Assembly (NCBI RefSeq): GCF_014898055.3
Contig: NW_023601104.1
Coordinates: 72,833,106-72,897,105, forward strand
Reading direction: 5' to 3'
DNA length: 64,000 bases
Source of the DNA: Talpa occidentalis
Lineage: Eukaryota; Chordata; Mammalia; Eulipotyphla; Talpidae
In this document: piece by piece, positions 22,480-33,930 of the stretch
How the letters are laid out: each line of letters starts with the position of its first letter
Position numbering within the stretch: position 1 is the stretch's first letter
Program-made: the position numbers and the translations under genes
The notes under the pieces: model-generated
What the model saw: only the letters and a program-made list of their open reading frames with translations
Database searches by the model: none
Told to the model about the DNA's origin: nothing

Positions 22480-22640
22480 TATAAATATTTATTGAGACCT
22501 ATGGTGTGAAACTGTGACAAGTGTCTGGAATATACAGATTAGTTGGACAGCATTTCCATCTTAAAAAAGTTTATGATCTGGTAACAAAAACAGATGTAAC
22601 CAAGTAACTAGTACAAAATGACTTAACATACAAAGTGCTC
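22480..22640 (-). repeat. L2-like relic
   Basis: 'tctataaatatttattgaga', 'gtctggaatatacagattag' and 'aagtttatgatctggtaac' follow an inverted L2 3' end. Confidence 0.5.
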
Positions 22641-22750
22641 TTGTGATAAAAAGGGATACCTAGATATTTATTTATTTTTGATGGTTAGATAGTGAAGGAG
22701 TGCTCATCACAGGAAGCAGCAGAGTGGTGAGTCTTAAAATTATGTGTAGG

Positions 22751-23027
22751 GGTCACCCTGGTGGTGCAGGGGTTAAAGACAGTGCTATCAAGCTATTGGC
22801 AACCACTGCATCATGAGTTTGATCCCCAGCAGGCCAGGGAGCAACACACATGGGGCAGCAGAACTCTCCTAACTCACCCGCTGTTCCCTTCAGCAGTGGA
22901 TTTCAGTAGATCTGCCTGTTCTGCTCCCCATTCTCTCTGGTGAATCCTCTCACCCCCTGCCCCACACCCCTGGCCTGTACCTCAGTTCTTGTATGATTAA
23001 ATAAATAAATCTTTTTAAAAAAAATTT
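22751..23027 (+). repeat. tRNA-derived SINE, subfamily B
   Basis: Forward B copy opening GGTCACCCTGGTGGTGCAGG, box B GAGTTTGATCCCC, tail TTAAATAAATAAATCTTTTTA. AAATTATGTGTAGG (22737-22750) and AAATGATGCATAGG (23028-23041) are the target-site duplication with two mismatches. Confidence 0.9.
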
Positions 23028-23041
23028 AAATGATGCATAGG

Positions 23042-24016
23042 AGTTCTCCAGGTGCATGAAGGAAAGGGGCATTGCAGGCCAGAGAAGAGGGGGCAAAGCT
23101 TGGAGGTATGTATGGCTCAGCACCATGAACCTGAGAACCTTGGTGCTCCAATAGGCAGAAGGGAGTGGGGAGGGGGGGAATGGAGGTGCAAATGAGTTTG
23201 GTTATGGCCTCTCTGGTCTTCTCTTTTGATGCTCTTGTTTCCCTTTTCTCATATTACTGCTTCTCATTTGCTCCTTTGCCCCCAAGTCAATGTAAACTTC
23301 TTCAGTCCTCAGTTGTCCCCTTTACTGTACTTCCTTTCCTTCTTAGTATCTTTCACTTGTTTCTCTACCACGATGGTTTCCTTAAAAACCATCTATTTTG
23401 GTTTGTCTGTTTACTATTCTCCTGAAAACCCCATGTTAACCTCTGTTAAATCTTTCCCATTGTTATAACCAGTTTTGCAAAGAGTATTCTGGCTCATGTC
23501 CTTGACCTGTTAGCCTTCTTAGACTGCTGGTAGCTAAAAATCCAGAGGTCAGCATTATGCTAACTTATGCTTTTTGCACTTGACCAAGGACAAGCATGTA
23601 TTAGTATTCCAAAATGATTCATTCTTGCATTTTCTATCTTATGTTTTACTCTAATCAAGAGGACATAGCAAGGGGGTCCTGTGACTGGGGCATCCATTAG
23701 ACATGACTATCATCTTGTGGTTCCTGGAATCTTCCAGGGTCAAGTGCCTTCTGCTTAGATATCAAATTTGTCAAATGAATAATGTTGTCTTTCTGCCCAA
23801 AACACTTTTTAGATTCTACCCACAATGACACGAAGCACTTCATCATTTTAGACACAGGAAACCACATGCCTTGGCTCTGGAATTGTGAAACAAACACTAC
23901 TGGCCATGTTACATTTTCTGCCAAGGCGTACTCTCATCCAGGTAGTGACCAAAAGTGAGAAGATTTTGTAGAATTAGGAGAGAGTAAGGAGAGAAGTGTC
24001 AGATAGCAGAGAAGGG
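23042..24016. other. unique stretch
   Basis: Open frames of 75 to 86 codons at 23165-23425 and 23697-23924 have no recognisable domains. Pyrimidine-rich near 23220-23470. No named repeat. Confidence 0.4.
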
Positions 24017-24061
24017 AGTCATGGTGATCTGAAAAAAAAAAAAAAATAAGAAGTCATGGTG
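24017..24061 (+). mobile_element. nearly pure poly(A) insertion with duplicated flank
   Basis: AGTCATGGTG occurs at 24017-24026 and 24052-24061. Between them lie ATCTG, about 15 A and TAAGA. As at 8394-8439 this looks like an extremely truncated retrotransposition event. Confidence 0.55.
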
Positions 24062-24199
24062 GGGGGAGGCGAGTTCAGGTATCAAATGCAAACCACTTTA
24101 TGCCAAGAAAGAAATGTTTATAGCAGGGAAAAGTTTGCTATCACCCTTAATGCCCCATGCATACCCAAAGCCAGTCTTAACAATTCTTGGAATAATCCT
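24062..24199. other. unique stretch
   Basis: Short sequence between two small retrotransposition events. Nothing recognised. Confidence 0.4.
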
Positions 24200-24357
24200 A
24201 AGAAAAATGAGGTTGATGTTTCAACTATGAACCAGAAACACTCTATGGGGTGTGGGGGACAGGGAAAGGAGGGATTGGGGTCAAAATAAGGGGGTTGTAA
24301 TTATATGGGGAGTATAAAAATAAAATTAAAAAAAAAGAAAAATGAGGTTGATGTTTG
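24200..24357 (+). mobile_element. 114-bp L1 3'-end insertion with 22-bp target-site duplication
   Basis: The insert (24222-24335) starts CAACTATGAACCAGAAACAC, carries the G-rich L1 3' UTR tract ('gggattggggtcaaaataag') and ends ATAAAAATAAAATT plus A-run. A 22-base sequence beginning AAGAAAAATGAGG is present identically at 24200-24221 and 24336-24357. It is the same 3' UTR type as at 19.6 kb, so the same young L1 lineage. Confidence 0.95.
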
Positions 24358-25387
24358 TTGGGGACCTTACTGGGCTGGGATGTGGGCACCAGTGACACAT
24401 AATGGGTCAGGTCAATGGATCCCAGGACTGGAAGGCTGGCTGAGCTTACCACAGACAGTCCTGTGCCCACTTAGTAAGGGAGGGATGGGTATCCGAGCAC
24501 TGCAAGATGAGACTTTCTTTAAAGGTGCTATTTGAGGAACTTGCCTTTGAGAGCTTGCCACTTGCCAGTGTTTCATTTTAATTCTATTTTCAATAAAATT
24601 CACATCACAATCATTATCAAAGATTAGTCATAGAAATTGCAGTTTCCTTTTTAGTTGTGTCCCCGACATTCCTTGTCAACATTATAAAAATAAATGTTTT
24701 TTTTGAAAATGGATTTTTGAGAGGGAAGTGAATGAATCCTGTGTACTTGGGAGGAAGTAATGGAGCGGTCACTTCCAGCCCTGTGTGAGTGACAACTGAA
24801 CTTTCTCGACCTGCCTTCCTCCAGCTCTCCAGCAGCACCCCAGGACATACCCTGCCTTTCCTTATTGTTTTTTCCCTGCAAAAAATCATGACTGATAATC
24901 TCAAATATCCCCTGACCTGTCAAATTTGTAGTATGTTCTAACTTCAAAGATGGAGCAGAATGGGTCTTAAGCTTTCCCTGTATCTTCCTTTTCCTTTAAA
25001 CTTCTCCCTGCTCTTCCCCACCTCCAACTCTTCCCTTTTCCCAGGAGAAACAGAACTCTCAACTACCAAGCAAGCACCAAATGAACTCAAACAACTGCCT
25101 GATGGGAGGTTGTCCAGTCAGCATGGTCTGGACACCCCATTCAACCAGTCAAATGCCCTACCACATTTACCATCTCTGATTTTCCTTTGGGTCATCTTAG
25201 CCATGGCAAACCTGGGAATGCTCCCACAGCAGCACCAGTGCTAGGCATTAATTCAGCTTACTCCCTGGCAGAAGGAGAAAAATGGATGTTAAGGATGGTG
25301 TTGAGACCACGCCTCTTACCCAGGGAGGTGCTGCCTCAAGATTTTTTCCACATCTCCTTTAAGGGCTGCAGTCCAGTGAGGCCCAGT
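24358..25387. other. unique stretch
   Basis: Mixed-composition sequence. Frames of 94 to 99 codons (24617-24904, 24651-24947, 24960-25244, 25187-25486) overlap on both strands without recognisable domains. No named repeat. Confidence 0.4.
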
Positions 25388-25445
25388 GAAAGCGAAAGTG
25401 AAAGTCTTACTCTTGGACTTCTAATTAATATTCCTTTTCACTTTC
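25388..25445. promoter_or_regulatory. IRF/ISRE-like tandem GAAA motif pair
   Basis: GAAAGCGAAAGTGAAAG on the plus strand gives three GAAA units, each two bases apart (25388-25391, 25394-25397, 25400-25403), the textbook IRF/ISRE spacing. TTTCACTTTC at 25436-25445 gives GAAAGTGAAA on the other strand, with 32 bases between. Binding and activity are inferred. No transcript is visible nearby. Confidence 0.35.
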
Positions 25446-25746
25446 CTTTGGAGCACCCCATCAAGTTCTGGTTAGAGTGCTGCTAGCCTTGCTGTGTGAA
25501 CACTGCCCTAAAATGCTGCCATCCCAGAGATGACTTTGGTCAAATTGGGTGATGAGCTGAATAGCATAAAGTGCTGAATTATTCTGGAAGTTTCCCTATT
25601 CACCTGCAAGAGGAAACAGAGAGGGCCTCTAGGAACCAATGAAAGAAAACAAAGGCGACTGGGGCCGCTAGACTTATGACTTATTTCACATAAACTTGCC
25701 CCCTTGCAGAGCTCTAGCCAGGGCTGCAATTAAGCTCTGCCTGCCA

Positions 25747-25781
25747 CCCCCCCACCCCCCACCCCCCCACCCCCCCACCCC
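25747..25781 (-). repeat. C-rich tract, G-quadruplex-prone on the minus strand
   Basis: Five C-runs of about 3 to 8 separated by single A bases, read on the minus strand as repeated GGGGGGT. Meets the usual G4 pattern with 1-nt loops many times over. On the plus strand it could form an i-motif. Directly followed by a perfect hairpin. Confidence 0.9.
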
Positions 25782-25805
25782 ATAGCTATCACTGGATAGC
25801 TATGG
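25780..25805. repeat. perfect 11-bp inverted repeat, 4-nt loop
   Basis: CCATAGCTATC, loop ACTG, GATAGCTATGG. All 11 pairs match and the stem contains the palindromes ATAGCTAT on each arm. No T-run follows, and this is nuclear mammalian DNA, so I do not call it a terminator. Confidence 0.9.
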
Positions 25806-26822
25806 TTTTGTGAGTCTTTCTTACCTGAACCTCATTAAACTTCAGAGTCCTTAGGGTAAACAACAAACAGGAAGTGAGAGTTGTCTGCCTGGAAGATGCT
25901 TAGATTAAACACTGAGCAATAATGCCATTCACTGATTTCCAGCTTCTCTTTGTTGTCTGGAGGCTTCTGTGTGCTTAGTGCTAGCCAGCAGAATGTGGGG
26001 GGTGGGGATTCTGGGTTGGGGATAGGTGTGAAGCCTAGAGAGGCAAACAGGGGAGGAGAGGTTGGCAGGTCCTGGCATCTCTGTTAAAATCCCAGACCAT
26101 TTGAAGCACATCATGAGGAACCACTGGTAACAAAGGGCTGGTAGACAAAGTTGTTTCCGAGGTCCTTCAGCAGGGTCTCGAAGTTTGTCTACAGGTCAAC
26201 AGGCATAGAACAACATTGATGGTGGTGTAGAGGTCAGCCTGACTCCTGCTAGCATCTTCAGCCTTGCAGGATGAGGGTTGGAGTAGCTTATCTTAAACCC
26301 GAGGCTACATCCCACCTTCTAAGGCACTGATTCATGGAGGTATTATGACCCACAACTGCAAGGTATACAGCAAGAAATGCCCTACTTATAACATAATTAT
26401 AACATTTATATTGAAATGTGCTGCTCATTTACTTAAAAAATAAAATGCTTTCCCTATTATCTCTAGAATATTGTTCCTGACCTTCACCTGTTTGGCCATG
26501 TTTCCCTGAATGGGAGTGAGAGTGGGTGCGTTATGACCACCACATTATGGTGCATGTCAGTATCACACTGGGTCTCGAGGTCTGCTATTCAGCCAGTAGG
26601 AGGCTGAAAATGAGAAACAACAGCAATTACAAGTTAGCAAGCAGATGGGCAAAGACTGAAATGGTTACATGAGATTCTATCTCTTATACCAATTTCGACT
26701 GGTAGAGGCAGCATGTGGAGCAGGATTCTGGGACTGCAGCTGGGCTCTCTGGTGCAGCCTGCTGCAGGGGAGGATGGTGGTGCCCCTAGCATTTGACATG
26801 GGCAAACGATACGACAGATTTT
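25806..26822. other. unique stretch
   Basis: No supported gene or repeat. GC content is moderate and a short G-rich run lies near 25996-26016. Confidence 0.4.
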
Positions 26823-27147
26823 TATTTATTTATTTATTTATTTATTTATTTTTTAATAGAGGCATGTTTTATTTATTTATTTGTTTGTTTTTGTTTGTGC
26901 ATGCACTGGGTACAGTCAGAAGCACGGGAGGGTGAGAGAATTCACCAGAGCCAGAGCGGGGAGCAGAGCAGGCAGAAGGACCGAAGTACACTGCTGAGGG
27001 GAGCAGCGGGCGGCAGGAGAGGTCTGTGCGCTATGTGGGACCCTCCTCTGGTGGCCAGGGAGCAGCCGGGGATCGAACCGGCGTCGCAGAGGCTGCGGGG
27101 CAGCTTTGCAACCCAGCGCTCAACCGCTGTACCACTGGGGAGGCCCC
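26823..27147 (-). repeat. tRNA-derived SINE, subfamily A1 with shared 3' extension
   Basis: Minus-strand A1 copy with GAAGGACCGAAGTACAC. On the plus strand its tail reads (TTTA)n, TTTTTTAATAGAGGCATG, TTTTATTTATTTATTTG, then TTTGTGCATGCACTGGG. The non-A block GAGGCATGTTTTATTTA is shared, inverted, with the SINE at 56914. Flanks ACAGATTTTTA and GCAGACTTTTA suggest the target-site duplication. Confidence 0.9.
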
Positions 27148-28389
27148 AGCAGACTTTTAAAACCAACTCCACCTTCCCTATTCCCTTAAACTTTCCCCCC
27201 AGGAAAAGGACAGCAGAGTGAGGCTCACAAATGTCCATTTCTGTTCACTGGTCCAGGAGGACAGAATTTCCATGCTCGTTGTCCCTTCTGCATGGTGTCG
27301 ATTATGACAAGTGCCTCCCACCCCACTGGGCAAGCCCTTGGTATTCTCCCCACCCCATCTCCCTCTCGGCTCTGTGGACATGTAGTATCGCTTTTGTTGT
27401 GATTAAAGCTTAGAAACAGCTGTAGTAACTGTTGAGTTCCCCCCAAATCCCCTACATCAGTATAATCCTGAAGAATTTTCAGTAGTGACACTGGTGTCAG
27501 TTGTAGACCATGCTTGGAAAAGATACTTTGGTTTTATTTATATCACACATAAATTATATGTTTGTATTTTAGCCCCGGATTTTCTTTGCTAAATGCCCAG
27601 AGAAGGAAAAAAAAAAAGACAGAGAGTGATAGATTGCTTCAAATACTCAAAAACCTCCAAATCCCTTACTAGATGAAAAGCAAATTAAGGATCCTTGACA
27701 GGTTAAAATCAAGTATTTGGGGCTTCTCCATTGGAGCGAATGAATTTCCAGTTTAATAACATTCTTAGAATTCCCCCTGCTATTCTATACTGTGATCCTT
27801 TCAATACTGAGCTTATTCCTGGTATGTGTCATGAGTTTTAAATCTGACAGTGGCTTTTAATTAAATCCTTGTTTATCATTCAGTTAATGGGCTAAGACTA
27901 ATGATGAAAAGAAAACAGTCTTTCAGTGATTTTCTCACTCAAATTATGATCCTTGAGAAAAGTAATAAAGTGATTTATTCAGAGGGGAGTTGGTATAAAT
28001 GCCATTTTCCCTATTTGTTCTCCTGTATGATTTCTGGAATGATTTGGGACAGCCAGTCACTCTGCTTGGGTATATCAAGAAATTACTATAAATCTGTCCA
28101 GGAGTACTTAGAGACATCCAACATCTCCCCTCGGCCAGGAGCTCCTGCTAGGTCTGGGCATGTTGCCATCTGCTGCGTAATTCCTGAAATTCAAGATGAC
28201 AAATCTTCGGGGTCACCTTCCTCTCTTTTCTCTTTTTCAAGTGTTTACTCTGGGAACTTCGAGCACATTCTGTTAAGTGCACACCAGCTGGCCTGATTTA
28301 CGTGGCCTCACTCCCACTGGGTCTGCCTTCTCCACTCTTCTTCCTCCTCGCATTGCTAAACAGTGGAGAGGAGGTTTGAAGTTGGTAGT
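27148..28389. other. unique stretch with a 131-codon frame
   Basis: The frame at 27901-28296 (131 codons, plus) is one of the longer ones outside SINEs. I see no domain, signal peptide, splice context or codon pattern to support it, so no gene is called. No named repeat. Confidence 0.4.
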
Positions 28390-28530
28390 TCTGAGTTCTC
28401 TGCTCTGCAGTGAAACTACTCTACCTTGGGATGATCACTCAATAACTTTGTACCTCATTTGCCCCACCTGTAAGGCAGGAATAATCATTCTATTCTCCAA
28501 ATTATCAAAATGAGATATTAGGAGAATCAG
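28390..28530 (+). repeat. MIR relic
   Basis: 'gatgatcactcaataacttt', 'gtacctcatttgccccacct' and 'gtaaggcaggaataatcatt' fit the MIR core. Confidence 0.5.
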
Positions 28531-28889
28531 TTATGGAAGTGAAGGTTTAAAGTTAAAACAAAAAAAAAGAAATCAGGATCCTCTGATTATGTCAGGATGA
28601 ACTTGGATGAACTTCCCTGATCCCAGGGCAGGAGGTGGGGGGATGATGGATGGGTGGGGAACTCCTGGTCTTATGTGGATATGTGGAAATCTCAATGATG
28701 CCCAGACATTGCAGTAGGAACACCTCTTGTATTTCAGCTCCCATCCTGACCACCACCACCCTCAAAATCAAAATGTTTCTAATTTCTTTGCTTAATGTAA
28801 GCCAACAACTTCAAATTTCCTCAACGGCCTTGAAGGAGGGACGTTAGATGTAAGATTTGATGTACTCTACAAGCAGACTGCCATTGAAA

Positions 28890-29395
28890 AGGAGGGGGTT
28901 TTGAAACCCCCAGATCAAGAAATCCATAATAGGTGGCCCTCGGGAAGTCTGTGGATAGTACTCAAAGGTTTTGTGAATTTAGATTGGAAAAAATCGCATC
29001 TGCATTTTCACTAACCCTAACTGAAATTAAGTAGTTGCTTCAATTATGGATGTGGGCAACAAACCACAAAATTAATAGCAGTACCTGTATCTTTGTTGCT
29101 ATTAGAAATTACAGGTATTTTTATATAATATTACTATTGCTGCACATATCTTAAAATATAATTACATTGATCACTGCTTTGAAATTGCAAAAGTTATTAG
29201 ACCAGTTGCTAGAACTGGTTGAGTTAATAAAGAAGTGTATGTATAACTCTATATTGCACACTTGATTAAAAATAATTTTCTATTTCTGTATAATTGGTTT
29301 CCTTTGAAATCCTATATATTTAATTTTGAGTATTTAAAAACCTTGTTCTGTGAAGGAGTCATTATTCTGTGAAGGTTAAGACCATCTGCCCCAGA
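28890..29395. mobile_element. old hAT-type DNA transposon
   Basis: 'aagtctgtggatagtactca', 'attttcactaaccctaactg', 'tggatgtgggcaacaaacca' and 'tagcagtacctgtatctttg' match, in order, an old mammalian non-autonomous transposon ending in '...aaggttaagaacccctg'; here the end is 'gtgaaggttaagaccatct'. No coding capacity. Confidence 0.6.
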
Positions 29396-29489
29396 GTTTG
29401 TCTGATGCTTCTGAGGGTCTGAGTAGGGGGCCGACCCAGGCCTCCCAGTCAGAAGGGAGGGGGAGTTCTAGGTTCACGTTTATCCAGCC

Positions 29490-29650
29490 CTTGGGTCTCT
29501 TAGTTTCTTTGAGTTTCTAGATCTCTCTCCCCTCTGTTAAAAGGAAATGATAATGATTTCCCATTATTATTTTATGGGGTGATCAAATGAAATCATAAAT
29601 GTCAGGATGTTTTGTAAATTGCAAGTGCTATGCAAATACTAGATTAGTAT
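29490..29650 (+). repeat. MIR-like relic
   Basis: 'gggtgatcaaatgaaatcat' and 'gtaaattgcaagtgctatgc' fit the MIR 3' half. Confidence 0.4.
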
Positions 29651-29814
29651 TCAGGGGTGCCAGGCATTTCTTTTACTTAGCATCAAACCAGTGATGAAGG
29701 GGAAATGAAAAAAAACATCAGGGGGCCAGATGTTTTGTGTGCAAGAAACTGGAGGAGAATAGTACATTTTTGGCTTGAATTATGGAACATCTATGCATAT
29801 GTTTAAGAATATAA

Positions 29815-29985
29815 TAGAATCATATAGATCTGAGTAAAAATCTGAGCATCTGTCACAGCTGATGTCTTCGGTAAATTAATCAAACTCTCCAATGCTCAGT
29901 TTGCTCATCTGAAAAGTGGGGTAATGGCTACCTCATAAAGTTTTTGGTAACAATTAAATAAGCACTATTCCCATTCCAGCGTGTA
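29815..29985 (+). repeat. MIR relic
   Basis: 'gctcagtttgctcatctgaa', 'aagtggggtaatggctacc' and 'tttggtaacaattaaataag' follow the MIR core in order. Confidence 0.6.
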
Positions 29986-32690
29986 GGACTCAAGAGCTGT
30001 GTTTGCATATTTTCTAGACCCATTGTTTCTTAACAATCCAGATGGAGCAAATAAGAGAGAAACAGAGAGGCACCCCAAGAAGTCTGTAGCATTTCCTCCT
30101 GAGTGGCAAGTACAGAAACTTTATTTCTCACCAATGTGCTTTTTCAAAGGCTTTTACCAGGGACATTTGCAGTGCCCATCAGTAGCTTGACCTTGGTGAG
30201 CTGCAGACCATCTCTGGTGCACTGGTGGCTTTCCAATACCCTAACCCACATTGCTGTCCAGCATGGTAGCCACTAGCCACTTTGAACAGCACTGTGACTA
30301 TTTTTGAAGGCCTAGATCTTCCTTAAAAACACAGACTAGACTGTATAGGGTGATTACAATTATAAACAATAAGAAATATACATATTTGCTCTTCATCTTC
30401 ATTTCTGTGCAAAGTCCTAAAAACTGGAATTTGTTATGATGAAAGCAATAAAGTCATCTCTTGTTTTGTTAATAAGGTGACTTTTAGACTGACCTGAGGA
30501 TGAAGGCTGGTTGCAAGGTGAACCGATCATATGATTAGAGTGTTGGAACTTTCAGTTTCCTGCCACATCTGACCTCCTGGGGTGAGGGGAGAGAGACTAG
30601 AGGTTGAATCAATCAATATTTAATCAAGTATGCCTATGGAATGAAACCTTTATGATAACCCACAAGGACAGGAGAGCTGTCTCTTTGAAGAGCTTCTGGG
30701 TTGATGAAAATGTGGACATCCAGGGTGAATAGTGCTGGGAGAGGCCATGGGAAGTCAGCTCCCCAGACCTCACCCAATGCCTCTTTCCCATCTAGCTGTT
30801 CCTAAATTATATCCTTTTATAATAAACCAGTAAACTAGTATTTAAACATTCCTCTGAGTTCTGTGAGCCCCTCTAGAAAATTAACCTAACCAAAGGAGGC
30901 AATTGTTGAGACCTCTGGTCTTTATCTGGTTGGTAAGAAACTGGACTTGACAACTAGTATCTGAAGTGAGGGGCAGTCTTGTGGGACTGAACCCTTAACC
31001 TGTAGAATCTGATGTTAGATGAATTGCCTGACACTTAGCTGATGCTTGAGAGTTGCTTGGTGGTCCAGAGAAAACCTCTCCCCATTGTTGGACATTGGCC
31101 TCAGTATATTAATAATGTTTATAAAATATGGCAACAAACCACCTTGTGTATACCTCCCTGCCCCCCACCCTCATGCCCAGCCACTCTGAATCTTGATACG
31201 CTACAGTTTAAGAGAATGGAAGTTACTCACTGAACACTTGTTTAAACCAAAGCATTGAATACCGCCAGTGCCCAACACTCTGTCTCTGGACCTCATGGTA
31301 GTCCATAATGGATTGTGGTGTACAAAAAAGGAACATTCATTCATTAGACCCCTGTTCATCTTTCTACTCTTCCCATCTCATTTCTTCATAATGCTCTGAT
31401 TATTCTTCTGCAAAGACTGTGATCCCATCTCACCTTACCTATCTCCTGCTCTAATTGGAATTCAAATTGGTAAGTATTGTAGGAAAACTGGTAAAATTGT
31501 AGGAAAATTGGTGCACCTTCTCTTGGTGTCCACCATGGTGCCTACTTCCTTAACACAGAGGTATCACTAGTTTCATTTGCAAAAGCTCACTCAGCCAATG
31601 GAATGGGAATCACAAAAAATGAGCAGCAAATGTAAATATTCACTCTGCCTCAGTTTCTCTTTTATAACACGGGAGTGTCACGTCTTATCCCTCATCATCT
31701 TCCAGGCATACTGGGGACATCATAAAGGAGTGTTTTATAAAATCATTCTTACCTTCTAAGAAACTAAACATTTCTTTCAAGATTCTTTTAATTTGACTTC
31801 CTTTCCTCAACATATTCTTCGAAGGAATAATCTCTCTCACTATCTTGTGTGTTTTCCAAAGTCAATAAGCTAACTTCTGTTCACCAAGAGAGTGTCTTTG
31901 TGGACTCAAGATATGGGTCACTGGAAGGGAGGAGGAAACTATAACCTAGGAAAATCTGTTGCTTCACCTCACAAATATGAACCTGTATTAGGGCAATGTT
32001 AGCTGCTGTAACAAACAACCTCCCAAAAGTATGATGGAAGTTTGTTCCTAGCTCAGTTTCACATTGTGCCTCATAAGAAGCTTTCCATGGTGAGTTTTGC
32101 AGGCACAAAATCCCCTTCTATAGTGTCCTTACCTGCTATATCTAAAATCAGCCAGCAGGCAAGTAAACAAGTAAGAATGCTTGTGCAAAGGGTATATGGG
32201 GGCAGGTTCAAAGCAGCACAGAGACCCTCTTTGTTGAATGGACTATCTAACCTCAGTATCTGTTGCTTATTTAGAGCAGAATTTCAAGTCTTAGCTGGAT
32301 GGTAAGTATTGCCGATTCACCTCCCACCTCCATAAGGGAATCCTTGCTAAAGAGGGTGCCAAAGGGTCCCACATCCTTGCTCTGCGCAGAGGCCAGATCC
32401 CAGATTTTCATTTCTCCACTGATAGATTAATTATTGAGATATGTGAGTTTGGAGGGATAACTTTCCTGAGCCACAATTACTCCCTATGAAAACTGATGAG
32501 GGATGTCATTGCCACCCTAGAAGGACCTTTTGTAAGAGTGAGGGGGTACGAACCTCAGGTATCTCGCACTTCTTTTGACTCATGTCCTCAGAGACATCCT
32601 CCCCCTCATGGCATCTCAGCAGCAGATGTTTCCCGTCAGACGCCCCTCCTCCTTAAACACTCTTCATCTCTTTCCAGTCAAGGGGGTGTC
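29986..32690. other. unique stretch, nothing recognised
   Basis: No gene supported. A near-tandem 20-bp repeat (ATTGTAGGAAAA...TGG twice) lies near 31477-31513. Frames of 60 to 87 codons have no features. Confidence 0.4.
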
Positions 32691-33130
32691 AGCTCAGGCC
32701 AGGCAAATTAATTTTAATCCAGGGCAAGTAAAAAACGTAATTACAAAGGTAAATTTGTTTCCTAAAAAGTACACAGCTCTCTGTTAACAGTGCATTTTTT
32801 AAGTGCCCACAGAAACAAAAGAGATACATTCGTCTATACAGAGACAGCTGCTCATTTGTGCTGCTTGCAATTAAATGCCCAGCTTCTGCTGCCCAGAGGC
32901 ATCCATATTGGAGGACAAGAAAGAAAGGAATTTTGATGCAAAACATTGAGTAGAGAGGAACAGAACCTTACACAGGCCTGGAATCTTCTTTGAAAAGAAT
33001 GTGGGTACAGAAGACCTACAGTCTCGTTTGTCCCCAGGGGGGACTGCTTTTGGTTGGGTGTTATCTCAGAGCCTCCACATCCCCCTCGAAGAAGCCTACA
33101 GATCAAGATAGATGAGCTCTCCTAGTTGCC
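32691..33130. other. repeat-free stretch, possible conserved non-coding element
   Basis: Contains several AT-homeodomain-like sites (AAATTAATTTTAAT, CGTAATTACAAAG, GCAATTAAATGC) and a run without recognisable repeats. This is only a suggestion from composition, since conservation cannot be seen from one sequence. Confidence 0.25.
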
Positions 33131-33834
33131 TAAATATTTAAAGCCATAAGCAGGCTCTTGCCCTTCCCTGAAGGCTGCAGTCTCCCTGAGGGCTGCAGCT
33201 GGGCGCACTGTTGCATAAACATACCAGGCACATTGTTTCTGCAGGTGACTCAACGGTGAAGCTGCAGTGCCTGGTCGCCAGAGCACAGGAGAGCAGGAAG
33301 CTCTTTAGTATGCCTTACTTGGCTCACAATTCAAAGAAGGTCGCTCTGTTCCCAAGAAGCCATTCAGTCATTATAGATATGGTTAGAATGATAGCCCAGA
33401 GGCTGTGGGTTAGGAAAACACATTTATTAGAGAAGGCCCAAGACCGCAATAATTAAGTGACACAAATGAATGCAAGTTAATGAAATCTCCATTGCATCGT
33501 ATGTGCTCCGGCACTTCTCCTACCTCTCTGCGCAGCAGCCAGGGCTGGAGGAAGCATGATCAGAAAAGGAGGAATTCTGGAAGGGGTGATCCCACCCGCC
33601 CCACTCCCTGCCATGTCCTTCCAGAAAGTCTGCAGAGTTAGTCCTGAAGTGAGGGGGTGGGACACAGCAAGGACTTGGATCTGCTGTATTCTGTCCTCAG
33701 ACTCAGTTGGCAGCTTTTTATGCTTCAATTTCAGAGTTTTCCAGATCCAGAATCCTTATCTGTAGTGTGTTTCAAAGAGCGCAAAGTGTTTTTTTAGTAC
33801 TTAAACAAAAATAGAAAGCACCGAAGATGATTGC
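33131..33834. other. unique stretch
   Basis: No supported gene or named repeat. Overlapping frames of 60 to 84 codons on both strands. Confidence 0.35.
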
Positions 33835-33930
33835 AATACAGAGTTTTATCAGCCATTCATTCTCTGAACAAACATTTATTGAATGCTGGGTGTGCCAGAC
33901 ACTGAGAGGATAGCTGTAAATGATAATAAT
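33835..33930 (-). repeat. L2-like relic
   Basis: 'tcattctctgaacaaacatt', 'tattgaatgctgggtgtgcc' and 'agacactgagaggatagctg' match the inverted L2 3' end. Confidence 0.6.

Noticed and set aside
25780..25805. Rho-independent terminator
   Set aside because: The hairpin has no T-run and the window is mammalian nuclear DNA.
27901..28296. 131-codon plus frame outside recognised repeats
   Set aside because: No domain, signal or splice context. A frame of this length is expected by chance in 64 kb.
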